A DNA stretch of 64,000 nucleotides from DASXQK01 sp963724385 (GTDB lineage Bacteria > Pseudomonadota > Alphaproteobacteria > Dongiales > Dongiaceae): the NCBI GenBank assembly GCA_963724385.1, contig CAVRUJ010000001.1, forward strand, positions 1,116,001 through 1,180,000, in the 5' to 3' direction. The notes below the pieces were generated by a model that saw nothing but the letters and a program-made list of their open reading frames with translations, searched no databases and had not been told where the DNA came from. Below are positions 8,488 through 19,067 of this stretch, in pieces; within the stretch, counting starts at the first letter, position 1; each line of letters starts with the position of its first letter. The position numbers and the translations under genes are program-made.

Positions 8488-9630
8488 TTGCCGCGCTCCG
8501 CCGAGACTGCCCTGCTGCCCGCGGGGCTTCAGGACGTGCTGCCGCCCGAGGCCGCCCACGAGGCGGCGACCGTGGAGCGGCTGATGGGCGTCTTTGCCGG
8601 CCATGGCTACGACCGGGTGAAGCCGCCTTTGGTGGAGTTCGAAGAGAGCCTCTTGAGCGGGCCCGGGGCCGCCATGGCCAAGCGCAGCTTCCGGCTGATG
8701 GACCCTGTTTCCCACCGCATGATGGCGCTGCGCGCTGATATGACTCTACAGGTCGCCCGCATCGCCGCCACGAGGCTTGCCCGGCAGGCCCGGCCCTTGC
8801 GTCTTTCCTATGCCGGGCAGGTGCTGCGGGTGAAGGGCTCGAGCCTCAGGCCCGAGCGCCAGTTCGGCCAGGCCGGCGTCGAGCTGATCGGCGCCGCCTC
8901 GGCCAGGGCCGACGCGGAAGCAATCCTCCTGGCGGCCGAGGCGCTCGATGCGGTCGGCGTCGATGGTCTTTCCATCGATCTCAATCTGCCGAGCCTGGTG
9001 CCGATCCTGGCCGGGGGCCTTGGCCTTCAGCCTGCGGCAACGGAGACGCTGGTCGATGCCCTCGACCGGCGCGATGCCGGCGCGGTCAAGCAGCTGGCCG
9101 GACGCGAGGCGGCGACCTTCGGCGCCTTGCTCGCGGCCGCCGGCCCGGCGCGCAAAGCGCTCGCTGCCCTGGCGAAGCTCGAGCTGCCGAAGGCCGCTGC
9201 CGCCGAGCGCGAAAGGCTGGAGGAGGTGGTCGGACTCGTGCTGCGGGCGCGCCCGAAGCTGGCGCTGACCGTGGATCCGGCCGAGCATCGCGGCCTCGAA
9301 TATCACAGTGGCGTGGGCTTCACCTTCTTCGCGCGCCGGCCGCGCGCCGAGCTTGGCCGGGGCGGGCGCTATGTCAGCGGCAAGGGCGAGCCTTCGACCG
9401 GGTTCACCCTTTACATGGATGGGCTGCTGCGCGCTCTGCCCGCACCGGCCAAGCCCCGGCGCCTGTTCATTCCCGCCGATGCGCCGGCAAGCCACGCCCG
9501 CCGCTGGCGGGCCAAGGGCTGGATCACCGTCGCCGGGCTCGATCCCACGGCGGAGGCCAAGGCCGAGGCGCGCCGGCTCGGCTGCAGCCACGTCATGGGC
9601 GCCGGCCGCGCCATCGCGCTGAAGGGGTAG
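8488..9630 (+). CDS. hisZ: ATP phosphoribosyltransferase regulatory subunit
   Basis: 380 residues, homologous to histidyl-tRNA synthetase catalytic domains but used as the regulatory subunit of short-form HisG in histidine synthesis. It has the LPAGLQDVLPPEA N-terminus, a motif-2-like LRADMTLQVAR region, and RGLEYHSGVGFTFF near residue 270. TTG at 8488 fits the normal length and N-terminus, with a short purine stretch upstream. It precedes purA by 4 nt; hisZ-purA is a typical alphaproteobacterial pair. The hisG gene is not in this window. Confidence 0.93.
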   Translation: MPRSAETALLPAGLQDVLPPEAAHEAATVERLMGVFAGHGYDRVKPPLVEFEESLLSGPGAAMAKRSFRLMDPVSHRMMALRADMTLQVARIAATRLARQARPLRLSYAGQVLRVKGSSLRPERQFGQAGVELIGAASARADAEAILLAAEALDAVGVDGLSIDLNLPSLVPILAGGLGLQPAATETLVDALDRRDAGAVKQLAGREAATFGALLAAAGPARKALAALAKLELPKAAAAERERLEEVVGLVLRARPKLALTVDPAEHRGLEYHSGVGFTFFARRPRAELGRGGRYVSGKGEPSTGFTLYMDGLLRALPAPAKPRRLFIPADAPASHARRWRAKGWITVAGLDPTAEAKAEARRLGCSHVMGAGRAIALKG

Positions 9631-9634
9631 GGCA

Positions 9635-10927
<1,293 letters not shown>

Positions 10928-11016
10928 GCACGGTTCGAAGCTAGAACCGAGGAATCAGACTGTGCTACCGCGATCCAGCGGGTGGATCAGCGGCCGGTGA
11001 CGCAGGGTTATCGATG

Positions 11017-12033
11017 TCATCGCCGGCGTTCTGCGAACAGGAGAAGGCTGGGGCCATTGGGGTGAGCTGCGTTGTCTTCGCTCAGCGTGATTCGAAAGCC
11101 GTTCAGTTCGAGCAGCGACAGGATGTCGTCCTTCTCCATCCAGAAGCTGCTTGTCTCGGTGCCGCCGCAGAAGTTGGGCAGCCGAAGGTCGCCCGCGTAG
11201 CGGTACTCGTGGAGACGGAACCCGCGACCCCTATGCACGACATTCACCGGCAGGCCCGAGAATTTCGGCGCCAGGCTCGGATTGCCTCGCAGCGCGTCCT
11301 CGTCAAAATAGTGGGTCCATAGCCCAATTTGCCGGGCAATCCTGCAGCACCCTTGAAGCAGGGATATGGGATCTGGCATGTGGTACAGCACGCCGCAGGC
11401 AAGGACGAAGTCAAATGTCCGGTCGGTCTGCGCGACGAAGGATGAGAAATTGCCAAGCATGAATTCCGCTTCGATCGCCAGGGCGTTCTTGACCACGAGG
11501 CATTTCATGAAGGCGCGGGCGTTCGCTTCGATCGAGACTATCGGCTTGGCTCCGGCCCGCCAAAGCATGTAGCTATGACCGCCTTCCAATGGTCCCAGCT
11601 CCAGTGCGGACTTGCCGCGCAGTCCGCCCGCCTGGTTTTCAAACCAATGCACCCTGTGATCATCGAATAAGGGAATCTTCCCGGAACCATAGCCGGGGAC
11701 ATCGCTAATCCAATCATCTCCGAATAGTCGAAGGCCATTCGCAGCATCAGGCAGCGTCGTGATGAATCGATCCACCGTCGAATCCATCTCAAACTTAGCA
11801 TGGGTGTGATCTGCCTCGCTCGGCGCCCCTTGGTCGCAGCTGCGGCCCGGGGGTGGCGCTGCATTGTTCCGAAGCTCGTCCGCTTCGCGCCGCGCTGCGA
11901 GGAGGCCGGCTGCAAGTTCGTCGCGCTCAATTCGAAGTCGCCGAATGGCCGGCACCTGTAGCGCGATATGTGCCGTCAGCCGGGAAACCCAAGGCACCTT
12001 CAAGAATCCCCCGTCACGTGGGCTTCGCCGCAT
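11017..12033 (-). CDS. Class I SAM-dependent methyltransferase
   Basis: 338 residues from ATG 12033 (GAGGA directly upstream; a GTG at 12096 overlapping the upstream gene is possible). The N-terminal 60 residues are charged and probably coiled-coil. The Rossmann domain follows with GKSALELGPLEGG (SAM motif I), an acidic strand end SIEANA and the post-motif FVLACGVLYHMPDP. Such proteins methylate sugars or small molecules in surface glycan loci. It sits 19 nt behind another methyltransferase on the same strand, so the two likely form an operon. Substrate unknown. Confidence 0.8.
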   Translation of the reverse strand: MRRSPRDGGFLKVPWVSRLTAHIALQVPAIRRLRIERDELAAGLLAARREADELRNNAAPPPGRSCDQGAPSEADHTHAKFEMDSTVDRFITTLPDAANGLRLFGDDWISDVPGYGSGKIPLFDDHRVHWFENQAGGLRGKSALELGPLEGGHSYMLWRAGAKPIVSIEANARAFMKCLVVKNALAIEAEFMLGNFSSFVAQTDRTFDFVLACGVLYHMPDPISLLQGCCRIARQIGLWTHYFDEDALRGNPSLAPKFSGLPVNVVHRGRGFRLHEYRYAGDLRLPNFCGGTETSSFWMEKDDILSLLELNGFRITLSEDNAAHPNGPSLLLFAERRR

Positions 12034-12052
12034 TCCTCGTCGGGACGGCGGT

Positions 12053-13066
12053 TCATGGTCCACGGAGCGCGCGCCGAACGGCACGGCCGAGCGCACGGCA
12101 GGGTTTGGTCATGCGCCAGGATCGCGAACTGCGTAGCGCCTTGATCTCCGCGCGAAGGATCGCAGCCTCAGCCAGAGCGCGGGTCGCGTTATTGACTTCC
12201 GAGGACGGGACGGTGTCTTGGGTTCTGTCATGTTTCGCGGCTATGAACTCCCTGGGCAGGCTATCGCGTTGGACCGACCTCATGGTCGTCCGGTCTTCCG
12301 ATGGCGGAAGCTTTTCAAGGGTGGCGTAGAACTCGAAATTTCCCGGAGCCGTTCCTACGAAATCGGCGACTGCGAAGTCCAGCAGGTCGTGCTCGATCAT
12401 CTGTTGCAGGATGGAAAGAAATGATTCGTCGGTGAACACAGTACAATGACTGTCTTCGTAGCGGCCGGCCCGCCAAGCGTCGCGGACCATCGCCATCGCC
12501 GTTGCGGAGTCATGCGTGGGCCTGATGGCCGAGTATTCCAAGGTCCGGGCCCAGGCGTCCCCGACTGGGATCGGCCCGGTGGCCAGCGTGCGGAAATCGT
12601 AGTGTTGCGCCGGCGACGGCTGCTTGAAGGCAAAAAAGTAGGGATTTAGCAGTTCCCGAAACCTTGTTGTTTCCCTGAGCACGTCGAAGGTGAATCGCTT
12701 GTCCGGGACCGCCAGTGCGAGCCTGCCGCCGACCCGCAGAATGCTTGCGATTTCCGCCAGCCAGCCGATGAGATCGGGAACGTGCTCGATGACGTGGGAA
12801 GCTACGACATAGTCGAAGGGTGCCAAGGATGCGGCGGCTTCGGCAATTCCAAGGCCGGCGGTTGGTATGTCGATGTCGACAATCATGCCGACGTTTACAT
12901 TCGGATCGTCTATATATTTCTTCTTCAGCTCTGCCGTCGTGTAATAGTCAAGGTAATGTATGTTGCCATCGTGCTTGGCCACGAGCGGCGCGGCCAGCGG
13001 ACCGATCTCAAGCCCTTTGCCGCCTGCGATATCGATCCTGTTTAGAATTGTCTGGCGGCGGTCCAT
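12053..13066 (-). CDS. SAM-dependent methyltransferase with C-terminal coiled coil
   Basis: 337 residues. The N-terminal methyltransferase domain shows GLEIGPLAAPLV (motif I), NIHYLDYY (end of strand 2) and YVVASHVIEHVPDLIGWLAE (motif IV). The C-terminal 60 residues are helical and basic, ending with LRSSRSWRMTKPCRALGRAV, a tail often seen on glycan-modifying methyltransferases and glycosyltransferases. Divergent from the methyltransferase starting at 13153. Probably modifies a polysaccharide or glycolipid. Confidence 0.82.
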   Translation of the reverse strand: MDRRQTILNRIDIAGGKGLEIGPLAAPLVAKHDGNIHYLDYYTTAELKKKYIDDPNVNVGMIVDIDIPTAGLGIAEAAASLAPFDYVVASHVIEHVPDLIGWLAEIASILRVGGRLALAVPDKRFTFDVLRETTRFRELLNPYFFAFKQPSPAQHYDFRTLATGPIPVGDAWARTLEYSAIRPTHDSATAMAMVRDAWRAGRYEDSHCTVFTDESFLSILQQMIEHDLLDFAVADFVGTAPGNFEFYATLEKLPPSEDRTTMRSVQRDSLPREFIAAKHDRTQDTVPSSEVNNATRALAEAAILRAEIKALRSSRSWRMTKPCRALGRAVRRALRGP

Positions 13067-13152
13067 GGCGCTGACTACTTCAATTTGCCCGCATTCACGC
13101 CGCAGAGCTCACGCCGCCCGATTTCCGTCTTCAACCGAAAGGCTTCGGCAGC

Positions 13153-14139
13153 ATGTTTCAAAGAAAGCCCGTGCATATCGCGAATCCGGCGGCGCTCAAC
13201 GAGATGGGCATCCACCTCTGGGTCGACCGACTGTCTTACTTCCAAGGGCGGGGGCAGATTGCCGGGTGGTGCTTCGGGAGGCAGAGGGCAATCCGTGAAA
13301 TCGTCCTGACCTGCGGGTCAACTCGCAGCAAGATTGTCCATAACCGACTCCCGAGCCCGGATGTCGCTGCCGTCCTAGGTTCCGCCGCCGCTCATTGCCG
13401 CTTCGATCAGCGTTTCGACATTGAGAGTAGTATGCCGGAGCCGATTGCGCCAAGCCTCACCATCGCGGTCTCCGGCGGCAGGTCCGTGAGGATATCCGAT
13501 CTGATCTCCTTTTCGACTTCCAACCGGGGAGAGACCGGCCGGGTTCAGAGCGCATTCACCACGCGGTTGACAAGCATCGTGCCGGGCCGGGTTCTTGAAC
13601 TTGGGGCCCGCAACCGCGTTTCCACCATCGGCCGGTCCCTCGTGCCAAGCGGGTGGCATTACACGGGGCTCGACATCATGCCGGGCCCCAATGTCGATGT
13701 CGTCGGCGACGCGCACCAACTTTCGGCCCTGTTCAGCGCCAACACATTCGATGCCGTCATCAGCATCGCGGTTTTCGAGCATCTGCTCATGCCGTGGAAG
13801 GTCGCGATCGAAATGAATCGCGTGATGAAGACGGGCGCGATCGGGTTCATTTGGGCTCCACAGACATGGACCGTGCACGAAGAGCCATGGGATTATTTCC
13901 GCTTCTCCAAGCACAGCTGGCGCGCGCTCTTCAATGCCGCGACCGGTTTTGCGATAGAGGACTGTGCGCAAAGCGAGCCCGCCTTCGTGGTTCCGAGGAT
14001 CTGCGGAGAGGCAGTAAACTTCGGCGAAGCCCATGTGGGATATCTTGCCTCCTGCGCGACCGTTTCCAAGATCTCCGATACCGCCCTGGACTGGCCAGTC
14101 GATTTGGCGACCGTCGTGGACTCTTCCTACCCTCAATGA
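13153..14139 (+). CDS. Methyltransferase with N-terminal accessory module
   Basis: 328 residues. Residues about 20-95 form a beta-rich module (LSYFQGRGQIAGWCFG, then a RFDQRFDIE segment) of a sort often attached to glycan enzymes. A SAM methyltransferase domain follows with RVLELGARNRVSTIG, YTGLDIMPGPNVDVVGDAHQ and FDAVISIAVFEHLLMPW. The gene converges on the tandem GT2 gene with a 7-nt overlap of their 3' ends. A later ATG at 13201 is also possible. Substrate unknown. Confidence 0.75.
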   Translation: MFQRKPVHIANPAALNEMGIHLWVDRLSYFQGRGQIAGWCFGRQRAIREIVLTCGSTRSKIVHNRLPSPDVAAVLGSAAAHCRFDQRFDIESSMPEPIAPSLTIAVSGGRSVRISDLISFSTSNRGETGRVQSAFTTRLTSIVPGRVLELGARNRVSTIGRSLVPSGWHYTGLDIMPGPNVDVVGDAHQLSALFSANTFDAVISIAVFEHLLMPWKVAIEMNRVMKTGAIGFIWAPQTWTVHEEPWDYFRFSKHSWRALFNAATGFAIEDCAQSEPAFVVPRICGEAVNFGEAHVGYLASCATVSKISDTALDWPVDLATVVDSSYPQ

Positions 14140-16478
14140 TCGTCGGCCACGTGCCACGGTTTCGATGTGCGCGGCGGGAAGGCCAATGCGAAATCGGGTC
14201 GGTAGGTCGATAGGTTCGGACTGAAGAACGGATCTTGCGCCAGGACTTGGCCCCAACGCTCGCGCAGTTTCCGCGCCTCCCGCTCGAGAATGTCGTCACG
14301 ATCCGGCATGTCACCCAGCGTGGCGGAGCCGCGGTGGTGCAACTCGGCGAAGGGCGTCCAGATGGTCCGATACCCGGCCTCGCGCAGGCGGAGGCAAAGA
14401 TCAACGTCGTTGTAATGAATTCCGAAATTCTCGGAATCGAAACCCCCCAACCGCAAGAACAACTCGCGGCGGATCACGCAGCACGCGGCTGTGACCGCGG
14501 ATAGTTCCTGATGCAGGATCGCTCTTCCGAAGTAGCCCGTATGGGCCGCAGGAAGGCCTTCGTGCGCATGCCACGCCAGCCAGTCGGGCACGAGGATGAT
14601 GCCGGCGTGCTGTATCGCGTGGGTCCCCTTGTAAAGCTTGGCGCCGACCATGCCGACGTCCTCGCGCAGCCCGTGCGACACCATCTCGGCCAGCCAGTCC
14701 GGGTCGATCACTTCCGTGTCGTTGTTGAGGAAGCACAGCAGTTCACCATTGGCCGAGCGGGCTGCCCTGTTGTTCAGCGCGGCGAAGTTGAACGGGCCAG
14801 GTTCCCTGGTCAATTCTATCGCCCTTCGGTGCTGCAGATGCCGCAGATAGCGGAGGGTCCTCTTGTCGGTGCTTTCATTGTCCACCACAAGAATGTTGAA
14901 TCGAGGGTAGTCGGTGATCCGCAAGACGCTGGAAATGCAGGTCTGCAGCAGGTCCACCCTGTCACGGGTGGGGATGACGATCGTGACCGGCGGCTGGCGG
15001 CTGCGGTCGATGCGGGCGCGGTGAAGCGTTCCCGTATGCGTCGCCAGGCTGCGTGCCGGAAGATGGATGCGGTTGAAGTGGTCCTGCAGCGCCGATCTGG
15101 CGGCTACGTGCGCATAGTCCTTGGAGGTCGGATTGTAGGCGACCGAGCCGGGTACAGCCCGCCAGTGATACAGGATATGGGGAATATGCAGGATCGTGCC
15201 TGGAGCCGCGTGTTCCACGAAGCGCAGCGCGAGATCGTAATCTTGGCTGCCGTCATATTTCTTCCGAAGACCTCCCAATTCGCGCAGCTTCGAAAGGCGA
15301 TACACGCCCAAATGGGAGATCATGTTGTGCGAGTACAGAAGCTCCCGATTGAATTCGCATTTGAAGTAAGGGTCGTAGCGCCGGCCCTGACGATCGATCT
15401 TGTCTTCGTCGGAATAGATCAGGTCGGCGCATGGGTGTTCGGCGATAGCTTGCGCCACCATGTAGAGTGCATGGGGCGGGATGATGTCGTCGTGGTCCAG
15501 CAGTGCGACGAACTCTCCGTCCGCGATGCCGAGAGCCAAATTCGTGGTTTCGGCAATTCCCCCATTCTTCCGCGCATAGACCACTTTGATGCGGGAATCC
15601 CGCTGCGCGTATTGGGTAAGGATCCGCCGCACGGTGCGGTTTGTGGATCCATCATCGGCGATGCAGAGCTCCCAATTGTCATACAGCTGCGCCTGGACAA
15701 ACTCGATGGCCATGCGAAGCCAGCGGCCATGCGTATTGTAGGTCGGCATCACGACCGACAGCTTGGGTTTTCTCGTCATCTGGCGAACCTGCCGGCGAAT
15801 TGCGGCCGTGTCCGACGGACTTAGCGTGTCGAACAGTTCTATCCATTCTTCGTAGGAATCGTCGGCGCGCGGATGGAGCCACAATGCCCAGAGCATGCGC
15901 AACCCCTGCCGCGAACACATCAGCCGGCTCAGCCGGAGAAGTTGGCCGACCGGGGCAATGCGCCGCTGGCGAACGCGATGGAGAAACCGGGACAGGCGCC
16001 AGCCAGCGACGCCCGGCCACCCGATCCTGCGAATGGAGAGACGGTCGATCGTGAATTCCGCGTCGCCGTGCGGGGCATCGCACCGAAGCGTGGTCAGGCC
16101 ATCGGTGAAGGCGATGGCTTCGAATCGTCCGGCACGCAGGCGAAGATGGACCGGCGACAACTCAACAGGCGCGAAGTCTGCCGACCTTCGATGCCGTGCA
16201 TAGATGCTCAGATAGACAGGTCGATTGGATTTCAACCGGCCCGAAACTCGTACCCAGCCGGCGACAGGCTTGCCCGATGCATAGTGAATGGCGAAGACGG
16301 CGCGACGCGCCTGGGTGAGATATCTGTTCCCCAGATCCGTTCCCGAGAGCATCTCGAGCGAGAACTGCCGCAGACTCGAATCCGGGCGAGCGTCGGCCTG
16401 GTCGATCGGCTCGCGGTCCAGCTGCTCAGCCGCCGGATCCAGGGATGATGTCGCAGGCGTTGACGGCGGAAAGAACAT
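14133..16478 (-). CDS. Large family 2 glycosyltransferase with two GT2 domains
   Basis: 781 residues. After a 200-residue N-terminal beta-rich region, GT2 domain 1 begins near residue 240 (KLSVVMPTYNTHG, ADDGSTNRTV, ALLDHDDI, GSQDYDLALR) and domain 2 near residue 500 (PVTIVIPTRDRVD, VVDNESTDKRT, FLNNDTEVIDPDW, GIHYNDVDLCLRLREAGYR). Both keep their DXD-type residues. Tandem GT2 proteins of this layout usually build rhamnan-like or O-antigen chains. The location beside three methyltransferases supports a surface glycan role. No transmembrane segment is obvious, so it is probably cytoplasmic. Confidence 0.9.
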   Translation of the reverse strand: MFFPPSTPATSSLDPAAEQLDREPIDQADARPDSSLRQFSLEMLSGTDLGNRYLTQARRAVFAIHYASGKPVAGWVRVSGRLKSNRPVYLSIYARHRRSADFAPVELSPVHLRLRAGRFEAIAFTDGLTTLRCDAPHGDAEFTIDRLSIRRIGWPGVAGWRLSRFLHRVRQRRIAPVGQLLRLSRLMCSRQGLRMLWALWLHPRADDSYEEWIELFDTLSPSDTAAIRRQVRQMTRKPKLSVVMPTYNTHGRWLRMAIEFVQAQLYDNWELCIADDGSTNRTVRRILTQYAQRDSRIKVVYARKNGGIAETTNLALGIADGEFVALLDHDDIIPPHALYMVAQAIAEHPCADLIYSDEDKIDRQGRRYDPYFKCEFNRELLYSHNMISHLGVYRLSKLRELGGLRKKYDGSQDYDLALRFVEHAAPGTILHIPHILYHWRAVPGSVAYNPTSKDYAHVAARSALQDHFNRIHLPARSLATHTGTLHRARIDRSRQPPVTIVIPTRDRVDLLQTCISSVLRITDYPRFNILVVDNESTDKRTLRYLRHLQHRRAIELTREPGPFNFAALNNRAARSANGELLCFLNNDTEVIDPDWLAEMVSHGLREDVGMVGAKLYKGTHAIQHAGIILVPDWLAWHAHEGLPAAHTGYFGRAILHQELSAVTAACCVIRRELFLRLGGFDSENFGIHYNDVDLCLRLREAGYRTIWTPFAELHHRGSATLGDMPDRDDILEREARKLRERWGQVLAQDPFFSPNLSTYRPDFALAFPPRTSKPWHVADDH

Positions 16479-16614
16479 GGGAGGTAGCGTAGCACGAGGA
16501 TTCTACCAATGACGGTAAATGTTCGCCGCCGGCCGCCTTCAAGCCGCCGTTCGCCTCTCGGTGCGTATTGGACGCGCCGGCGCGAAACGCGCAGAGGCGG
16601 CGCGCAAGATGATT

Positions 16615-16638
16615 GGCCTCGCTCAGCGGGGCGAGGCC
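16615..16638 (-). terminator. Candidate hairpin downstream of rpoH
   Basis: Perfect 8-bp stem GGCCTCGC/GCGAGGCC with an 8-nt loop, about 80 nt beyond the rpoH stop. There is no T-tract after it on the minus strand, so it would be a weak or Rho-assisted end. The rest of the 240-nt gap between rpoH and the GT2 gene holds nothing else recognisable. Confidence 0.25.
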
Positions 16639-16719
16639 GCGATATCGGCATTCGAAAGCGGATTGGACCTTACAGGTCTTCCCGCGCTTCCGGCGCGATC
16701 CGTTCCAGAGACGGCGGAT

Positions 16720-17607
16720 TCACTCGGCCAGTCCCTGCTCGCGGGCCGCGTTGCGGATCGATTTCTGCAGCTTCTCGAAGGCGCGCACCTCGATCTGGCG
16801 CACGCGTTCGCGGCTGATGGCGTATTCGCGGCTCAAATCCTCCAAGGTCGCCGGCTCGTCCTTCAGCCTGCGCTCGGTCAGGATATGGCGCTCGCGCTCG
16901 TTGAGGGCCGAGAGGGCGTTGTCGAGCAGGACCTGGCGCTTGGAAAGCTCCTCGGTCTCGCCCAGGCGGGTCTCCTGGGTCGGCGTCTCGTCGACGAGCC
17001 AGTCCTGCCATTCGCCCTCGCCTTCGAATTTGAGCGGGGCGTTGAGCGAGTTGTCCGGCGCCGCGAGGCGCCGGTTCATGGTCACCACGTCCTCTTCGGG
17101 CACCTCGAGGCGGGTCGCGATCTTCTTCACCTGCTCGGGCGAGAGGTCGCCTTCCTCGATCGCCTGGATCTGGCCCTTCACCCGGCGCAGGTTGAAGAAC
17201 AGCTTCTTCTGCGCCGCCGTGGTGCCGATCTTCACCAGCGACCAGCTGTGCAGGATGTATTCCTGGATGGCGGCGCGGATCCACCACATGGCGTAGGTCG
17301 CCAGGCGGAAACCCCGGTCGGGATCGAAGCGCTTGACCGCCTGCATCATGCCGACATTGCCCTCGGCGATGAGCTCGTTGATCGGCAGGCCATAGCCGCG
17401 ATAGCCCATGGCAATCTTGGCCACCAGGCGCAGGTGGCTGGTGACCAGGCGGTGGGCCGCCTCCGGGTCGTGATGCTCGCGCCAGCGCTTGGCGAGCATG
17501 AATTCCTCGTTCGCTTCCAGCATGGGAAAGCGGCGGATCTCCTGCAGGTAGCGGGAGAGCCCGCTGTCCGAAACGAGACGCGGTAGACTTCTTACGGCTG
17601 TTGCCAA
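16720..17607 (-). CDS. rpoH: Heat-shock sigma factor RpoH (sigma-32)
   Basis: 295 residues. Directs RNA polymerase to heat-shock promoters. Region 2 contains AEGNVGMMQAVKRFDPDRGF and YAMWWIRAAIQEYI; the diagnostic RpoH box QKKLFFNLR is at 133-141; region 4 ends with the helix-turn-helix SREYAISRERVRQIEVRA. The start is TTG at 17607 with AGGAGG a few bases upstream. The intact RpoH box separates it from housekeeping sigma-70 paralogues. The upstream neighbour is rluD on the same strand, a common alphaproteobacterial pairing. Confidence 0.96.
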   Translation of the reverse strand: MATAVRSLPRLVSDSGLSRYLQEIRRFPMLEANEEFMLAKRWREHHDPEAAHRLVTSHLRLVAKIAMGYRGYGLPINELIAEGNVGMMQAVKRFDPDRGFRLATYAMWWIRAAIQEYILHSWSLVKIGTTAAQKKLFFNLRRVKGQIQAIEEGDLSPEQVKKIATRLEVPEEDVVTMNRRLAAPDNSLNAPLKFEGEGEWQDWLVDETPTQETRLGETEELSKRQVLLDNALSALNERERHILTERRLKDEPATLEDLSREYAISRERVRQIEVRAFEKLQKSIRNAAREQGLAE

Positions 17608-17665
17608 GACCCCTCCTGACGTTCCGGCCTCGCCCGGACGGGGCGAGCCGAAACTGGTGAGCCCG

Positions 17666-17696
17666 TAATGTGGTCCCGGGACGGGACTGCGTCAAG
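17666..17696 (-). promoter_or_regulatory. Putative rpoH promoter, sigma-32-like
   Basis: On the minus strand CTTGAC (complement of 17691-17696) is followed after 17 nt by CCACATTA (complement of 17666-17673). This resembles alphaproteobacterial RpoH promoters (CTTG, 17-18 nt, CNCCATNT-like) and would start transcription about 50 nt before the rpoH TTG. It suggests autoregulation. A sigma-70 reading (TTGACG/CACATT) is also possible. Confidence 0.35.
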
Positions 17697-17724
17697 AATA
17701 CCTTATGAAAATACTCGGGTAAGG

Positions 17725-18741
17725 TTAATTCGCGTTCATTTTCAATGCATTGATAAGTCTGGCCAAATCCTCGGGCAGGGGGCTTTCGAAGCTTAGGGAC
17801 TGCCCTGTTCGCGGTTGCGAGAAGCCCAGGGAGGCGGCGTGGAGCGCCTGGCGCCCGAGGCCCTTCAGGGCTTGCAACCCCACCGGCCCCAGGCGGGACC
17901 GGCGCTCGGCCGTCACCCGGCCATAGACCGGGTCGCCCAGCAGGGGGTGCCCGATGGCGGCCAGGTGAACCCGGATCTGGTGGGTCCGCCCCGTGGCGAG
18001 CCGGCATTCCACCAGGCTCGCGCCCGGCCCCAGCGCCTGCAGCACCCGGTAGCGCGTCAAGGCCGGCTTGCCGCCGCGCTTCACCACGGCCATGCGCTTG
18101 CGGTCCACTGGGTGCCGGCCGATGGCGCCTTCGATCTTGCCTTCCCGCGGCGTCGGAGCGCCCCAGACCAGGGCCAGATAGCGCCGGTCGATGCGCCTGG
18201 CGGCGAAGTCGGCGGAGAGTGCTCGATGGGCCGCGTCGTTCTTGGCCGCGACGATGAGGCCGCTGGTGTCCTTGTCCAGCCGGTGGACGATGCCTGGCCG
18301 GCGCTCGCCGCCGATGCCCGAAAGGGATTCGCCGCAATGGGCGATGAGGGCGTTGACGAGGGTGCGGTCCGGATTGCCGGGAGCCGGGTGGACCACGAGG
18401 CCCGCCGGCTTGTCGACCACGATCACGTCCTCGTCCTCATAGACGATTGCGAGGTCCATGGCCTGGCCCACGGGCTTGGCCGTGACTGCGGGCGGCAGGT
18501 CCAGGACGAAGGCCTGGCCCGGTTTGACCCTTCGGGAGGGGTCGGATAAGGTCGCGCCGCCGAAACTGACATGGCCCGCCTCGATCAGCTGCTTCAGGCG
18601 GCTGCGGGAGAAGGCGGGGAGCCGGCGGGCCAGGAACCGGTCGAGCCTCTCGCCGGTATCTTCGGGCCCGGCTTCGATCGGGTCTAAAGGACCGGCAGTG
18701 AGGCGATCGGGTGGGGCGGGCTCGTTTATCGGGGCAGTCAT
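17725..18741 (-). CDS. rluD: 23S rRNA pseudouridine synthase (RluD type)
   Basis: 338 residues. An N-terminal S4 RNA-binding domain (RLDRFLARRLPAFSRSRLKQ region) precedes the RluA-family catalytic domain with HRLDKDTSGL and catalytic Asp156, and the later GRTHQIRVH motif. RluD modifies helix 69 of 23S rRNA (positions 1911, 1915 and 1917 in E. coli). The ATG at 18741 was chosen over longer in-frame extensions because it lies 24 bp from the divergent gene and gives the usual family length. Assignment to RluD rather than RluC rests on length and the rpoH linkage. Confidence 0.92.
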   Translation of the reverse strand: MTAPINEPAPPDRLTAGPLDPIEAGPEDTGERLDRFLARRLPAFSRSRLKQLIEAGHVSFGGATLSDPSRRVKPGQAFVLDLPPAVTAKPVGQAMDLAIVYEDEDVIVVDKPAGLVVHPAPGNPDRTLVNALIAHCGESLSGIGGERRPGIVHRLDKDTSGLIVAAKNDAAHRALSADFAARRIDRRYLALVWGAPTPREGKIEGAIGRHPVDRKRMAVVKRGGKPALTRYRVLQALGPGASLVECRLATGRTHQIRVHLAAIGHPLLGDPVYGRVTAERRSRLGPVGLQALKGLGRQALHAASLGFSQPRTGQSLSFESPLPEDLARLINALKMNAN

Positions 18742-18765
18742 CGCCCGCGACACTGGACCGAAAGC

Positions 18766-19053
18766 ATGCAGGCTCTCAAGATAATCGTCGTCGTCATGGG
18801 CCTGCTGATCGTCATCGGCCTCACCGTGATCTTCGCCACCCTTGCCAAGCGGATGACCGCGGGCAGCGAAACGGGCGGTTTCGATTCCGCCGCCTTGCAG
18901 CTGCCCAAGGGCTGCCGTGTGGTGGAGATGGCGGCGGCAGGCGCGCGCCTGGCGCTCCGCCTGGGCGACGGCCCGGGCTGCGAGGCGATCCTCTTCGTCG
19001 ATCCCGCGACCGGACGGCAGCTTGGCCGGCTGCAGCTCTCCCAACAACCCTGA
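18766..19053 (+). CDS. Small single-span membrane protein, DUF6476-like
   Basis: 95 residues. One N-terminal transmembrane helix (about residues 4-26, IIVVVMGLLIVIGLTVIF) is followed by a soluble tail with several short beta-like stretches ending in LSQQP. Position divergent from rluD and the overall pattern match the DUF6476 proteins found beside rluD in Rhodospirillales. Function unknown. It is followed 14 nt later by the threonine aldolase gene and is probably cotranscribed with it. Confidence 0.7.
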   Translation: MQALKIIVVVMGLLIVIGLTVIFATLAKRMTAGSETGGFDSAALQLPKGCRVVEMAAAGARLALRLGDGPGCEAILFVDPATGRQLGRLQLSQQP

Positions 19054-19067
19054 AGGAGGCGAAGGCC

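Noticed and set aside
10931..10949. CGGTTC/GAACCG hairpin behind purA
   Set aside because: Six-bp stem, no T-run; too weak for a terminator call.
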